A DNA stretch of 64,000 bases from Coriaria nepalensis (Eukaryota; Streptophyta; Magnoliopsida; Cucurbitales; Coriariaceae), in the NCBI GenBank assembly GCA_027186245.1, contig CP114481.1, positions 26,629,501-26,693,500 on the forward strand. The letters run 5' to 3'. The notes under the pieces are model-generated. The model did not search any database. It saw nothing but the letters and a program-made list of their open reading frames with translations, and had not been told where the DNA came from. The position numbers and the translations under genes are program-made. Positions 1-11,386 of this stretch are shown here, in pieces. Each line of letters begins with the position of its first letter. Positions within the stretch are counted from its first letter, which is position 1.

Positions 1-136
1 GAATGATTTAACGACTGGATGAGACTCAATGACAAGACTTTAAGGCTAAACAAATGCATTGTTGCCTTCAATAGATTAACTGCAAGTTATGCATGAAAGT
101 CATGTTTAAAGGCCGAATTTCGTTCGAAGCGATTTA
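1..136 (+). repeat. A monomer (type copy), 136 bp
   Basis: The A monomer opens with gaatgattta and ends with cgaagcgattta. It shares with B and C the core around aatgcat, the ttcaatagat block and the aagttatg block, so all three descend from one ancestral monomer of about 142 bp. Compared with B and C it lacks about 6 bp between ggcc and gaattt, which explains its shorter length. It is the most GC-rich of the three (about 36%) and the only one carrying a good CENP-B-box-like motif (118-134). Confidence 0.95.
118..134 (+). other. CENP-B-box-like motif in the A monomer (type copy)
   Basis: The 17 bases TTTCGTTCGAAGCGATT match the mammalian CENP-B box consensus YTTCGTTGGAARCGGGA at 13 of 17 positions. 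They match the recognition core nTTCGnnnnAnnCGGGn at 7 of its 9 fixed positions; the last two G residues are A and T here. The same string lies 117 bases after the A start in other trimers, for example 14872-14888 and 46169-46185. The B and C monomers do not keep it. Several A classes carry damaged versions (TTTTG, TTTCA, GCAATT, GTAATT), mostly at CpG sites. Binding by any CENP-B-like protein is not shown, and the similarity could be chance. Confidence 0.4.
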
Positions 137-278
137 GAATGATTTAATGACTAAAAGAGACGCAATAATATGAATTTTAGGCTAAACAAATGCATAGTTG
201 CCTTCAATAGATCAATTACAAATTATGCATGAAAGTCGTGTCTTAAATGCAAAAATAGAATTGGTTCGAAGTGCTTTG
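137..278 (+). repeat. B monomer (type copy), 142 bp
   Basis: The B monomer opens with gaatgatttaatgactaaaa and ends with gtgctttg before the C opening. Typical marks are gagacgcaataatatg, ttaggctaaa, atgcatagttgcc, gatcaattac and gtcgtgtcttaaat. At the place where A carries the CENP-B-box-like motif, B reads ttggttcgaagtgctt, so the first TTCG and the downstream CG are lost. By eye B and A agree at roughly three quarters of positions. Confidence 0.95.
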
Positions 279-421
279 AAACAATTTAACGAATTGAAAA
301 GACTGAATGATATACTTTTTAAGGCTAAAATAATGCATTGTTATCGTCAATAAATTAATTGCAAGTTATGTAAGAAAATCATGTTTGAACGGTGAAAATA
401 GAATTCGTTCAACTTAATTTT
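279..421 (+). repeat. C monomer (type copy), 143 bp
   Basis: The C monomer starts at aaacaattta, aligned with the gaatgattta opening of A and B, and ends with caacttaatttt. Marks are gatatactttttaaggct, aataatgcat, gtcaataaattaattgc, gttatgtaagaaaatc and gaaaatagaattc. It is the most AT-rich monomer (about 24% GC) and holds the EcoRI-type hexamer of the trimer. At the position of the A-monomer box it keeps ATTCG but has lost the downstream CG. Confidence 0.95.
401..406. other. GAATTC site recurring once per trimer in C
   Basis: The C monomer carries GAATTC in nearly every trimer, so the array has an EcoRI periodicity of 421 bp. The site is lost where C reads ataaaattcg (several b-type trimers), before the B-C dimers (aaaacaaaattc), in the gcgaaaataaaattc variant that precedes the 37346-type trimers, and at 62887 (gaagtc). 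A one-base deletion in the A monomer near 32966 creates an extra site. Confidence 0.9.
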
Positions 422-800
422 GAATGATTTAATGACTGGATGAGACTCAATGACAAGACTTTACGGCTAAACAAATGCATTGCTGCCTTCAATAGATTAA
501 CGGCAAGTTATGCACGAAAGTCATGTTGAAAGGCCGAATTTCGTTCGAAGCGATTTAGAATGATTTAACGACTAAAAGAGACGCAATAATATGAATTTTA
601 GGCTAAAAAAATGCATAGTTGCCTTCAATAGATCAATTACAAGTTATGCACGAAAGTCGTGTGTTAAATACAAAAATAGAATTGGTTCGAAGTGCTTTCA
701 AACAATTTAATGATATGAAAAGACTCAATAATATACTTTTTAAGGCTAACATAATGCATTGTGGTCGTCAATAAGTTAATTGCAAGTTATGTAAGAAAAT

Positions 801-840
801 CATGTTTAAAAGGTGAAAATCATGTTTAAAAGGTGAAAAT
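801..840 (+). repeat. 20-bp perfect tandem duplication inside a C monomer
   Basis: The 20 bases catgtttaaaaggtgaaaat occur at 801-820 and again at 821-840, making the trimer at 422-862 441 bp instead of 421. No other trimer has it. It is a private, probably recent, slippage-type duplication and a good marker for this array position. It could be an assembly or read error, but an exact 20-bp copy is more easily explained as real. Confidence 0.95.
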
Positions 841-862
841 AGAATTCGTTCAACTTAATTTT

Positions 863-3388
863 GCATGATTTAACGACTGGATGAGACTCAATGACAAGAC
901 TTTAAGGCTAAACAAATGCATTGTTGCCTTCAATAGATTAACTGCAAGTTATGCATGAAAGTCATGTTTAAAGGCCGAATTTCGTTCGAAGCGATTTAGA
1001 ATGATTTAATGACTAAAAGAGACGCAATAATATGAATTTTAGGCTAAAAAAATGCATAGTTGCCTTCAGTAGATCAATTACAAGTTATGCATGAAAGTCG
1101 TGTCTTAAATGCAAAAATAGAATTGGTTCGAAGTGCTTTCAAACAATTTAAAGAAATGAAAAGACTGAATGATATACTTTTTAAGGCTAAAATAATGCAT
1201 TGTTATCGTCAATAAATTAATTGCAAGTTATGTAAGAAAATCATGTTTGAACGGTGAAAATAGAATTCGTTCAACTTAATTTTGAATGATTTAATGACTG
1301 GATGAGACTCAATGACAAGACTTTACGGCTAAACAAATGCATTGCTGCCTTCAATAGATTAACGGCAAGTTATGCACGAAAGTCATGTTGAAAGGCCGAA
1401 TTTCGTTCGAAGCGATTTAGAATGATTTAATGACTAAAAGAGACGCAATAATATGAATTTTAGGCTAAAAAAATGCATAGTTGCCTTCAATAGATCAATT
1501 ACAAGTTATGCACGAAAGTCGTGTGTTAAATACAAAAATAGAATTGGTTTGAAGTGCTTTCAAACAATTTAATGATATGAAAAGACTCAATAATATACTT
1601 TTTAAGGCTAACATAATGCATTGTGGTCGTCAATAAGTTAATTGCAAGTTATGTAAGAAAATCATGTTTAAAAGGTGAAAATAAAATTCGTTCAACTTAA
1701 TTTAGAATGATTTAATGACTGGATGAGACTCAATGACAAGACTTTAAGGCTAAACAAATGCATTGTTGCCTTCAATAGATCAACTGCAAGTTATGCACGA
1801 AAGTCATGTTTAAAGGCCGAATTTCATTCGAAGTAATTTAGAATGATTTAGTGACTAAAAGAGGCGCAATAATATGACTTTAAGGCTAAAAAAATGTATA
1901 GTTGCCTTCAATAGATCAATTACAAGTTATGCATGAAAGTCGTGTCTTAAATGCAAAAATAGAATTGGTCCGAAGTGCTTTCAAACAATTTAATGAAATG
2001 AAAAGACTGAATGATATACTTTTTAAGGCTAAAATAATGCTTTGTTGTCGTCAATAAATCAATTGCAAGTTATGTAAGAAAATCATGTTTGAAAGGTGAA
2101 AATAGAATTCGTTCAACTTAATTTAGAATGATTTAGTGACTGGATGGGACTCAATGACAAGACTTTAAGGCTAAACAAATGCATTGTTGCCTTCAATAGA
2201 TTAACTGCAAGTTATGCACGAAAGTCATGTTGAAAGGCTGAATTTCGTTCGAAGCGATTTAGAATGATTTAATGACTAAAAGAGACGCAATAATATGAAT
2301 TTTAGGCTAAAAAAATGCATAGTTGCCTTCAATAGATCAATTACAAGTTATGCATGAAAGTCGTGTCTTAAATACAAAAATAGAATAGGTTCGAAGTGCT
2401 TTCAAACAATTTAATGATATGAAATGACTCAATGATATACTTTTTAAGGCTAAAATAATGCATTGTTGTCGTCAATAAATTAATTGCAAGTTATGTAAGA
2501 AAATCATGTTTGAAAGGTGAAAATAGAATTCGTTCAACTTAATTTTGCATGATTTAACGACTGGATGAGACTCAATGACAAGACTTTAAGGCTAAACAAA
2601 TGCATTGTTGCCTTCAATAGATTAACTGCAAGTTATGCATGAAAGTCATGTTTAAAGGCCGAATTTCGTTCGAAGCGATTTAGAATGATTTAATGACTAA
2701 AAGAGACGCAATAATATGAATTTTAGGCTAAAAAAATGCATAGTTGCCTTCAGTAGATCAATTACAAGTTATGCATGAAAGTCGTGTCTTAAATGCAAAA
2801 ATAGAATTGGTCCGAAGTGCTTTCAAACAATTTAATGAAATGAAAAGACTGAATGATATACTTTTTAAGGCTAAAATAATGCTTTGTTGTCGTCAATAAA
2901 TCAATTGCAAGTTATGTAAGAAAATCATGTTTGAAAGGTGAAAATAGAATTCGTTCAACTTAATTTAGAATGATTTAGTGACTGGATGGGACTCAATGAC
3001 AAGACTTTAAGGCTAAACAAATGCATTGTTGCCTTCAATAGATTAACTGCAAGTTATGCACGAAAGTCATGTTGAAAGGCTGAATTTCGTTCGAAGCGAT
3101 TTAGAATGATTTAATGACTAAAAGAGACGCAATAATATGAATTTTAGGCTAAAAAAATGCATAGTTGCCTTCAATAGATCAATTACAAGTTATGCATGAA
3201 AGTCGTGTCTTAAATACAAAAATAGAATAGGTTCGAAGTGCTTTCAAACAATTTAATGATATGAAATGACTCAATGATATACTTTTTAAGGCTAAAATAA
3301 TGCATTGTTGTCGTCAATAAATTAATTGCAAGTTATGTAAGAAAATCATGTTTGAAAGGTGAAAATAGAATTCGTTCAACTTAATTTT
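863..3388. repeat. Higher-order repeat of six trimers, copy 1 (2,526 bp)
   Basis: Trimers start at 863, 1284, 1705, 2126, 2547 and 2968 with classes c, b, d, e, c/d hybrid and e. The first four match the order of the next two copies. The last two differ: instead of classes f and g there is a trimer that begins as c (gcatgattta, cagtagatc) and changes to d in B, then a second e. This is the product of the 842-bp duplication described separately. Confidence 0.85.
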
Positions 3389-3650
3389 GCATGATTTAAC
3401 GACTGGATGAGACTCAATGACAAGACTTTAAGGCTAAACAAATGCATTGTTGCCTTCAATAGATTAACTGCAAGTTATGCATGAAAGTCATGTTTAAAGG
3501 CCGAATTTCGTTCGAAGCGATTTAGAATGATTTAATGACTAAAAGAGACGCAATAATATGAATTTTAGGCTAAAAAAATGCATAGTTGCCTTCAGTAGAT
3601 CAATTACAAGTTATGCATGAAAGTCGTGTCTTAAATGCAAAAATAGAATT
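1967..3650. repeat. 842-bp tandem duplication (two trimers) inside the first higher-order copy
   Basis: The rare variant ggtccgaag occurs at 1967 and 2809, exactly 842 bp apart, and the sequence between repeats: about 1967-2808 and 2809-3650. The left breakpoint lies in a B monomer between a d-type part (aatgtatag, about 1890) and the shared stretch. The joint therefore makes a c-to-d hybrid trimer at 2547-2967. Unequal crossover between sister trimers out of register by two units explains it. Confidence 0.8.
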
Positions 3651-5913
3651 GGTTCGAAGTGCTTTCAAACAATTTAAAGAAATGAAAAGACTGAATGATA
3701 TACTTTTTAAGGCTAAAATAATGCATTGTTATCGTCAATAAATTAATTGCAAGTTATGTAAGAAAATCATGTTTGAACGGTGAAAATAGAATTCGTTCAA
3801 CTTAATTTTGAATGATTTAATGACTGGATGAGACTCAATGACAAGACTTTACGGCTAAACAAATGCATTGCTGCCTTCAATAGATTAACGGCAAGTTATG
3901 CACGAAAGTCATGTTGAAAGGCCGAATTTCGTTCGAAGCGATTTAGAATGATTTAATGACTAAAAGAGACGCAATAATATGAATTTTAGGCTAAAAAAAT
4001 GCATAGTTGCCTTCAATAGATCAATTACAAGTTATGCACGAAAGTCGTGTGTTAAATACAAAAATAGAATTGGTTTGAAGTTCTTTCAAACAATTTAATG
4101 ATATGAAAAGACTCAATAATATACTTTTTAAGGCTAATATAATGCATTGTGTTCGTCAATAAGTTAATTGCAAGTTATGTAAGAAAATCATGTTTAAAAG
4201 GTGAAAATAAAATTCGTTCAACTTAATTTAGAATGATTTAATGACTGGATGAGACTCAATGACAAGACTTTAAGGCTAAACAAATGCATTGTTGCCTTCA
4301 ATAGATCAACTGCAAGTTATGCACGAAAGTCATGTTTAAAGGCCGAATTTCATTCGAAGTAATTTAGAATGATTTAGTGACTAAAAGAGGCGCAATAATA
4401 TGACTTTAAGGCTAAAAAAATGTATAGTTGCCTTCAATAGATCAATTACAAGTTATGCATGAAAGTCGTGTCTTAAATGCAAAAATAGAATTGGTTCGAA
4501 GTGCTTTCAAACAATTTAATGAAATAAAAGACTGAATGATATACTTTTTAAGGCTAAAATAATGCTTTGTTGTCGTCAATAAATTAATTGCAAGTTATGT
4601 AAGAAAATCATGTTTGAAAGGTGAAAATAGAATTCGTTCAACTTAATTTAGAATGATTTAGTGACTGGATGGGACTCAATGACAAGACTTTAAGGCTAAA
4701 CAAATGCATTGTTGCCTTCAATAGATTAACTGCAAGTTATGCACGAAACTCATGTTGAAAGGCTGAATTTCGTTCGAAGCGATTTACAATGATTTAATGA
4801 CTAAAAGAGACGCAATAATATGAATTTTAGGCTAAAAAAATGCATAGTTGCCTTCAATAGATCAATTACAAGTTATGCATGAAAGTCGTGTCTTAAATAC
4901 AAAAATAGAATAGGTTCGAAGTGCTTTCAAACAATTTAATGATATGAAATGACTCAATGATATACTTTTTAAGGCTAAAATAATGCATTGTTGTCGTCAA
5001 TAAATTAATTGCAAGTTATGTAAGAAAATCATGTTTAAAAGGTGAAAATAGAATTCGTTCAACTTAATTTAGAATGATTTAATGACTGGATCAGACTCAA
5101 TGACCTGATTTTGAGGATAAACAAACGCATTGTTGCCTTCAATAGATTAACTGCAAGTTATGCACGAAATTCATGTTGAAAGGCCGTATTTTGTTCGAAG
5201 CGATTTAGAATGATTTAATGACTAAAAGAGATGCAATAATATGAATTTTAGGCTAAAAAAATGCATAGTTGCCTTCAATAGATCAATTACAAGTTATGCA
5301 TGAAAGTCGTGTCTTAAATGCAAAAATAGAATTGGTTCGAAGTGCTTTCAAACAATTTAAAGAAATGAAAAGACTGAATGATATACTTTTTAAGGCTAAA
5401 ATAATGCATTGTTGTCCTCAATAAATTAATTGCAAGTTATGTAAGAAAATCATGTTTGAAAGGCGAAAATAGAATTCGTTCAACTTAGTTTAGAATGATT
5501 TAATGACTGGATGACACTCAATGACAAGACTTTAAGGCTAAACAAATGCATTGTTGACTTCAATAGATTAACTGCAAGTTATGCACGAAAGTCATGTTTA
5601 AAGGCCGAATTTCGTTCGAAGCGATTTAGAATGATTTAATGACTAAAAGAGACGCAATAATATGAATTTTAGGCTAAAAAAATGCATAGTTGCCTTCAAT
5701 AGATCAATTACAAGTTATGCATGAAAGTCGTGTCTTAAATACAAAAATAGAATAGGTTTGAAGTGCTTTCAAACAAATTAATGATATGAAAAGACTCAAT
5801 GATATACTTTTTAAGGCTAAAATAATGCATTGTTGTCGTCAATAAATTAATTGCAAGTTATGTAAGAAAATCATGTTTGAAAGGTGAAAATAGAATTCGT
5901 TCAACTTAATTTT
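3389..5913. repeat. Higher-order repeat of six trimers, copy 2 (2,525 bp)
   Basis: Trimers start at 3389, 3810, 4231, 4651, 5072 and 5493 with classes c, b, d, e, f, g. Marks include gcatgattta with cagtagatc (c), ggatgggactc (e), gacctgattttgagg with aaacgc (f) and gatgacactc with gttgacttc (g). The trimer at 4231-4650 has lost one base in C (gaaataaaag), giving the 2,525-bp length. Confidence 0.88.
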
Positions 5914-8439
5914 GCATGATTTAACGACTGGATGAGAGTCAATGACAAGACTTTAAGGCTAAACAAATGCATTGTTGCCTTCAATAGATTAACTGCAAGT
6001 TATGCATGAAAGTCATGTTTAAAGGCCGAATTTCGTTCGAAGCGATTTAGAATGATTTAATGACTAAAAGAGACGCAATAATATGAATTTTAGGCTAAAA
6101 AAATGCATAGTTGCCTTCAGTAGATCAATTACAAGTTATGCATGAAAGTCGTGTCTTAAATGCAAAAATAGAATTGGTTCGAAGTGCTTTCAAACAATTT
6201 AAAGAAATGAAAAGACTGAATGATATACTTTTTAAGGCTAAAATAATGCATTGTTATCGTCAATAAATTAACTGCAAGTTATGTAAGAAAATCATGTTTG
6301 AACGGTGAAAATAGAATTCGTTCAACTTAATTTTGAATGATTTAATGACTGGATGAGACTCAATGACAAGACTTTACGGCTAAACAAATGCATTGCTGCC
6401 TTCAATAGATTAACGGCAAGTTATGCACGAAAGTCATGTTGAAAGGCCGAATTTCGTTCAAAGCGATTTAGAATGATTTAATGACTAAAAGAGACGCAAT
6501 AATATGAATTTTAGGCCAAAAAAATGCATAGTTGCCTTCAATAGATCAATTACAAGTTATGCACGAAAGTCGTGTGTTAAATACAAAAATAGAATTGGTT
6601 TGAAGTGCTTTCAAACAATTTAATGATATGAAAAGACTCAATAATATACTTTTTAAGGCTAATATAATGCATTGTGTTCGTCAATAAGTTAATTGCAAGT
6701 TATGTAAGAAAATCATGTTTAAAAGGTGAAAATAAAATTCGTTCAACTTAATTTAGAATGATTTAATGACTGGATGAGACTCAATGACAAGACTTTAAGG
6801 CTAAACAAATGCATTGTTGCCTTCAATAGATCAACTGCAAGTTATGCACGAAAGTCATGTTTAAAGGCCGAATTTCATTCGAAGTAATTTAGAATGATTT
6901 AGTGACTAAAAGAGGCGCAATAATATGACTTTAAGGCTAAAAAAATGTATAGTTGCCTTCAATAGATCAATTACAAGTTATGCATGAAAGTCGTGTCTTA
7001 AATGCAAAAATAGAATTGGTTCGAAGTGCTTTCAAACAATTTAATGAAATAAAAAGACTGAATGATATACTTTTTAAGGCTAAAATAATGCTTTGTTGTC
7101 GTCAATAAATTAATTGCAAGTTATGTAAGAAAATCATGTTTGAAAGGTGAAAATAGAATTCGTTCAACTTAATTTAGAATGATTTAGTGACTGGATGGGA
7201 CTCAATGACAAGACTTTAAGGCTAAACAAATGCATTGTTGCCTTCAATAGATTAACTGCAAGTTATGCACGAAAGTCATGTTGAAAGGCTGAATTTCGTT
7301 CGAAGCGATTTACAATGATTTAATGACTAAAAGAGACGCAATAATATGAATTTTAGGCTAAAAAAATGCATAGTTGCCTTCAATAGATCAATTACAAGTT
7401 ATGCATGAAAGTCGTGTCTTAAATACAAAAATAGAATAGGTTCGAAGTGCTTTCAAACAATTTAATGATATGAAATGACTCAATGATATACTTTTTAAGG
7501 CTAAAATAATGCATTGTTGTCGTCAATAAATTAATTGCAAGTTATGTAAGAAAATCATGTTTGAAAGGTGAAAATAGAATTCGTTCAACTTAATTTAGAA
7601 TGATTTAATGACTGGATCAGACTCAATGACCTGATTTTGAGGATAAACAAACGCATTGTTGCCTTCAATAGATTAACTGCAAGTTATGCACGAAATTCAT
7701 GTTGAAAGGCCGTATTTTGTTCGAAGCGATTTAGAATGATTTAATGACTAAAAGAGATGCAATAATATGAATTTTAGGCTAAAAAAATGCATAGTTGCCT
7801 TCAATAGATCAATTACAAGTTATGCATGAAAGTCGTGTCTTAAATGCAAAAATAGAATTGGTTCGAAGTGCTTTCAAACAATTTAAAGAAATGAAAAGAC
7901 TGAATGATATACTTTTTAAGGCTAAAATAATGCATTGTTGTCCTCAATAAATTAATTGCAAGTTATGTAAGAAAATCATGTTTGAAAGGCGAAAATAGAA
8001 TTCGTTCAACTTAGTTTAGAATGATTTAATGACTGGATGACACTCAATGACAAGACTTTAAGGCTAAACAAATGCATTGTTGACTTCAATAGATTAACTG
8101 CAAGTTATGCACGAAAGTCATGTTTAAAGGCTGAATTTCGTTCGAAGCGATTTAGAATGATTTAATGACTAAAAGAGACGCAATAATATGACTTTAAGGC
8201 TAAAAAAATGCATAGTTGCCTTCAATAGATCAATTACAAGTTATGCATGAAAGTCGTGTCTTAAATACAAAAATAGAATTGGTTCGAAGTGCTTTCAAAC
8301 AATTTAATGATATGAAAAGACTCAATGATATACTTTTTAAGGCTAAAATAATGCATTGTTGTCGTCAATAAATTAATTGCAAGTTATGTAAGAAAATCAT
8401 GTTTGAAAGGTGAAAATAAAATTCGTTCAACTTAATTTA
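5914..8439. repeat. Higher-order repeat of six trimers, copy 3 (2,526 bp)
   Basis: Trimers start at 5914, 6335, 6756, 7177, 7598 and 8019, repeating the c b d e f g order of the preceding copy. The two copies look nearly identical through the fifth trimer. In the sixth, the sequence departs at the A/B boundary: B has gactttaagg and gaattggttcg instead of gaattttagg and gaataggtttg, so copy 3 ends in a junction with a different class. Confidence 0.88.
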
Positions 8440-11386
8440 GAATGATTTAATGACTGGATGAGACTCAATGACAAGACTTTGAGGATAAACAAATGCATTG
8501 TTGCCTTCAATAGATTCACTGCAAGTTATGCACGAAAGTCATGTTTAATGGTCGAATTTTGTTCGAAGCGATTTAGAATGATTTAATGACTAAAAGAGAT
8601 GCAATAATATGAATTTTAGGCTAAAAAAATGCATAGTTGCCTTCAATAGATCAATTACAAGTTATTAATGAAAGTCGTGTCTCAAATACAAAAATAGAAT
8701 TGGTTCGAAGTGCTTTCAAACAATTTAATGATATGAAAAGACTCAATGATATACTTTTTAAGGCTAAAATAATGCATTGTTGTCGTCAATAAATTAATTG
8801 CAAGTTATGTAAGCAAATCATGTTTGAAGGGTGAAAATAGAATTCGTTCAACTTAATTTAGAATGATTTAATGACTGGATGAGACACAATGACAAGACTT
8901 TAAGGCTAAACAAATGCATTTTTGCCTTCAATAGATTAACTGCAAGTTATGCACGAAAGTCTTGTTTAAAGGCCGAATTTCGTTCGAAGCAATTTAGATA
9001 TATTTAATGACTAAAAGAGGCGCAATAATATGACTTTAAGGCTAAAAAAATGCATGGTTGCCTTCAATAGATCAATTACAAGTTATGCTTGAAAGTCGTG
9101 TCTTAAATGCAAAAATAGAATTGGTTCGAAGTGCTTTCAAACAATTTAATGAAATGAAAAGACTGAATGATATACTTTTTAAGGCTGAAATAATGCATTG
9201 TTGTCCTCAATAAATTAATTGCAAGTTATGTAAGAAAATCATGTTTGAAAGGCGAAAATAGAATTCGTTCAACTTAGTTTAGAATGATTTAATGACTGGA
9301 TGACACTCAATGACAAGACTTTACGGCTAAACAAATGCATTGTTGACTTCAATAGATTAACTGCAAGTTATGCACGAAAGTCATGTTTAAAGGCCGAATT
9401 TCGTTCGAAGCGATTTCGAATGATTTAATGACTAAAAGAGACGCAATAATATGAATTTTAGGCTAAAAAAATGCATAGTTGCCTTCAATAGATCAATTAC
9501 AAGTTATGCATGAAAGTCGTGTCTTAAATACAAAAATAGAATAGGTTTGAAGTGCTTTCAAACAATTTAATGATATGAAAAGACTCAATGATATACTTTT
9601 TAAGGCTAAAATAATGCATTGTTGTCGTCAATAAATTAATTGCAAGTTATGTAAGAAAATCATGTTTGAAAGGTGAAAATAGAATTCGTTCAACTTAATT
9701 TTGAATGATTTAATGACTGGATGAGACTCAAGGACAAGACTTTAAGGCTAAACAAATGCATTGCTGCCTTCAATAGATTAATTGCAAGTTTTGCACGAAA
9801 TTAATGTTTACTGGCCGAATTTTGTTTGAAGCGATTTAGAATGATTTAATGACTAAAAGAGATGCAATAATATGAATTTTAGGCTATAAAAATTCATAGT
9901 TGCCTTCAATAGATTAATTACAAATTATGCATGAAAGTCGTGTCTTAAATACAAAAATAGAATTGGTTCTAAGTGCTTTCAAACAATTTAATGATACGAA
10001 AAGACTCAGTGATATACTTTTTAAGGCTAAAATAATGCATTGTTGTCGTCAATAAATTAATTGCAAGTTATGTAAGAAAATCGTGTTTGAAGGGTGAAAA
10101 TAGAATTCGTTCAACTTAATTTAGAATGATTTAATGACTGGATGAGACTCAATGACATTACTTTAAGGCTAAACAAATGCATTGTTGCCTTCAATAGATT
10201 AACTGCAAGTTATGCACGAAAGTCATGTTTAAAGGCCGAATTTCGTTCGAAGCAATTTAGAATGATTTAATGACTAAAAGAGACGCAATAATATGACTTT
10301 AAGGCTAAAAAAATGCATAGTTGCCTTTAATAGATCAATTACAAGTTATGCATGAAAGTCGTGTCTTAAATACAAAAATAGAATAGGTTCGAAGTGCTTT
10401 CAAACAATTTAATGATATGAAATGACTCAATGATATACTTTTTAAGGCTAAAATAATGCATTGTTGTCGTCAATAAATTAATTGCAAGTTATGTAAGAAA
10501 ATCATGTTTGAAAGGTGAAAATAGAATTCGTTCAACTTAATTTTGAATGATTTAATGACTGGATGAGACCCAATGACCTGACTTTGAGGATAAACAAACG
10601 CATTGTTGCCTTCAATAGATTAACGGCAAGTTATGCACGAAAGTCATGTTGAAAGGCCGAATTTCGTTCGAAGCGATTTAGAATGATTTAATGACTAAAA
10701 GAGACGCAATAATATGAATTTTAGGCTAAAAAAATGCATAGTTGCCTTCAATAGATCAATTACAAGTTATGCATGAAAGTCGTGTCTTAAATGCAAAAAT
10801 AGAATTGGTTCGAAGTGCTTTCAAACAATTTAATGAAATGAAAAGACTGAATGATATACTTTTTAAGGCTAAAATAATGCATTGTTGTCCTCAATAAATT
10901 AATTGCAAGTTATGTAAGAAAATCATGTTTGAAAGGCGAAAATAGAATTCGTTCAACTTAGTTTAGAATGATTTAATGACTGGATGACACTCAATGACAA
11001 GACTTTAAGGCTAAACAAATGCATTGTTGACTTCAATAGATTAACTGCAAGTCATGCACGAAAGTCATGTTTAAAGGCCGAATTTCGTTCGAAGCGATTT
11101 AGAATGATTTAATGACTAAAAGAGACGCAATAATATGAATTTTAGGCTAAAAAAATGCATAGTTGCCTTCAATAGATCAATTACAAATTATGCATGAAAG
11201 TCGTGTCTTAAATGCAAAAATAGAATTGGTTCGAAGTGCTTTGAAACAATTTAACGAATTGAAAAGACTGAATGATATACTTTTTAAGGCTAAAATAATG
11301 CATTGTTATCGTCAATAAATTAATTGCAAGTTATGTAAGAAAATCATGTTTGAACGGTGAAAATAGAATTCGTTCAACTTAATTTA
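8440..11386. repeat. Mosaic block: trimers h i g j k f g
   Basis: Seven 421-bp trimers start at 8440, 8861, 9282, 9703, 10124, 10545 and 10966. The h i g part (8440-9702) matches 28644-29906, 20,204 bp downstream. The j k f g part (9703-11386) is one copy of the 1,684-bp four-trimer repeat that dominates 21912-28222 and 55464-60094. The j trimer here has private changes (gttttgcacg, attaatgtttac, gctataaaaattc), so it is a diverged copy. Confidence 0.82.

Larger units (their letters stand above)
1..421 (+). repeat. Reference trimer (A+B+C), 421 bp, class a
   Basis: First complete trimer, used here as the type unit. It contains A at 1-136, B at 137-278 and C at 279-421, with a hand-counted GC content of about 30%. 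The next unit starts at 422 with the same gaatgattta opening. Class a is marked by the taacgact opening of A, the aacgaattg stretch at the start of C, gttatcgtc in the middle of C and aacggtg near its end. The same class recurs at 12229, 16018 and 18965. Confidence 0.97.
1..862. repeat. Left-edge block: trimers of class a and b
   Basis: Two trimers, starting at 1 (class a) and 422 (class b). Class b carries tacggct, gctgcc and taacggcaag in A, gtgtgttaaatac in B, and aataatatac, ggctaacataatg and gtggtcgtc in C. Both classes reappear in the 2,947-bp repeats at 14755-20648, so this edge is probably the end of a related block that continues to the left of the window. Confidence 0.85.

Noticed and set aside
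172..186. TTAGGC in the B monomer (as in nematode telomeres)
   Set aside because: It occurs once per B monomer without tandem TTAGGC runs, so it is not a telomeric repeat and does not help to identify the organism.
261..275. GGTTCGA in the B monomer resembles the pol III B box of tRNA genes
   Set aside because: Only the seven-base core fits; the following bases (agtg) do not match, and I see no A box at a suitable distance, no cloverleaf and no pol III terminator pattern. A tRNA or SINE origin is not supported.
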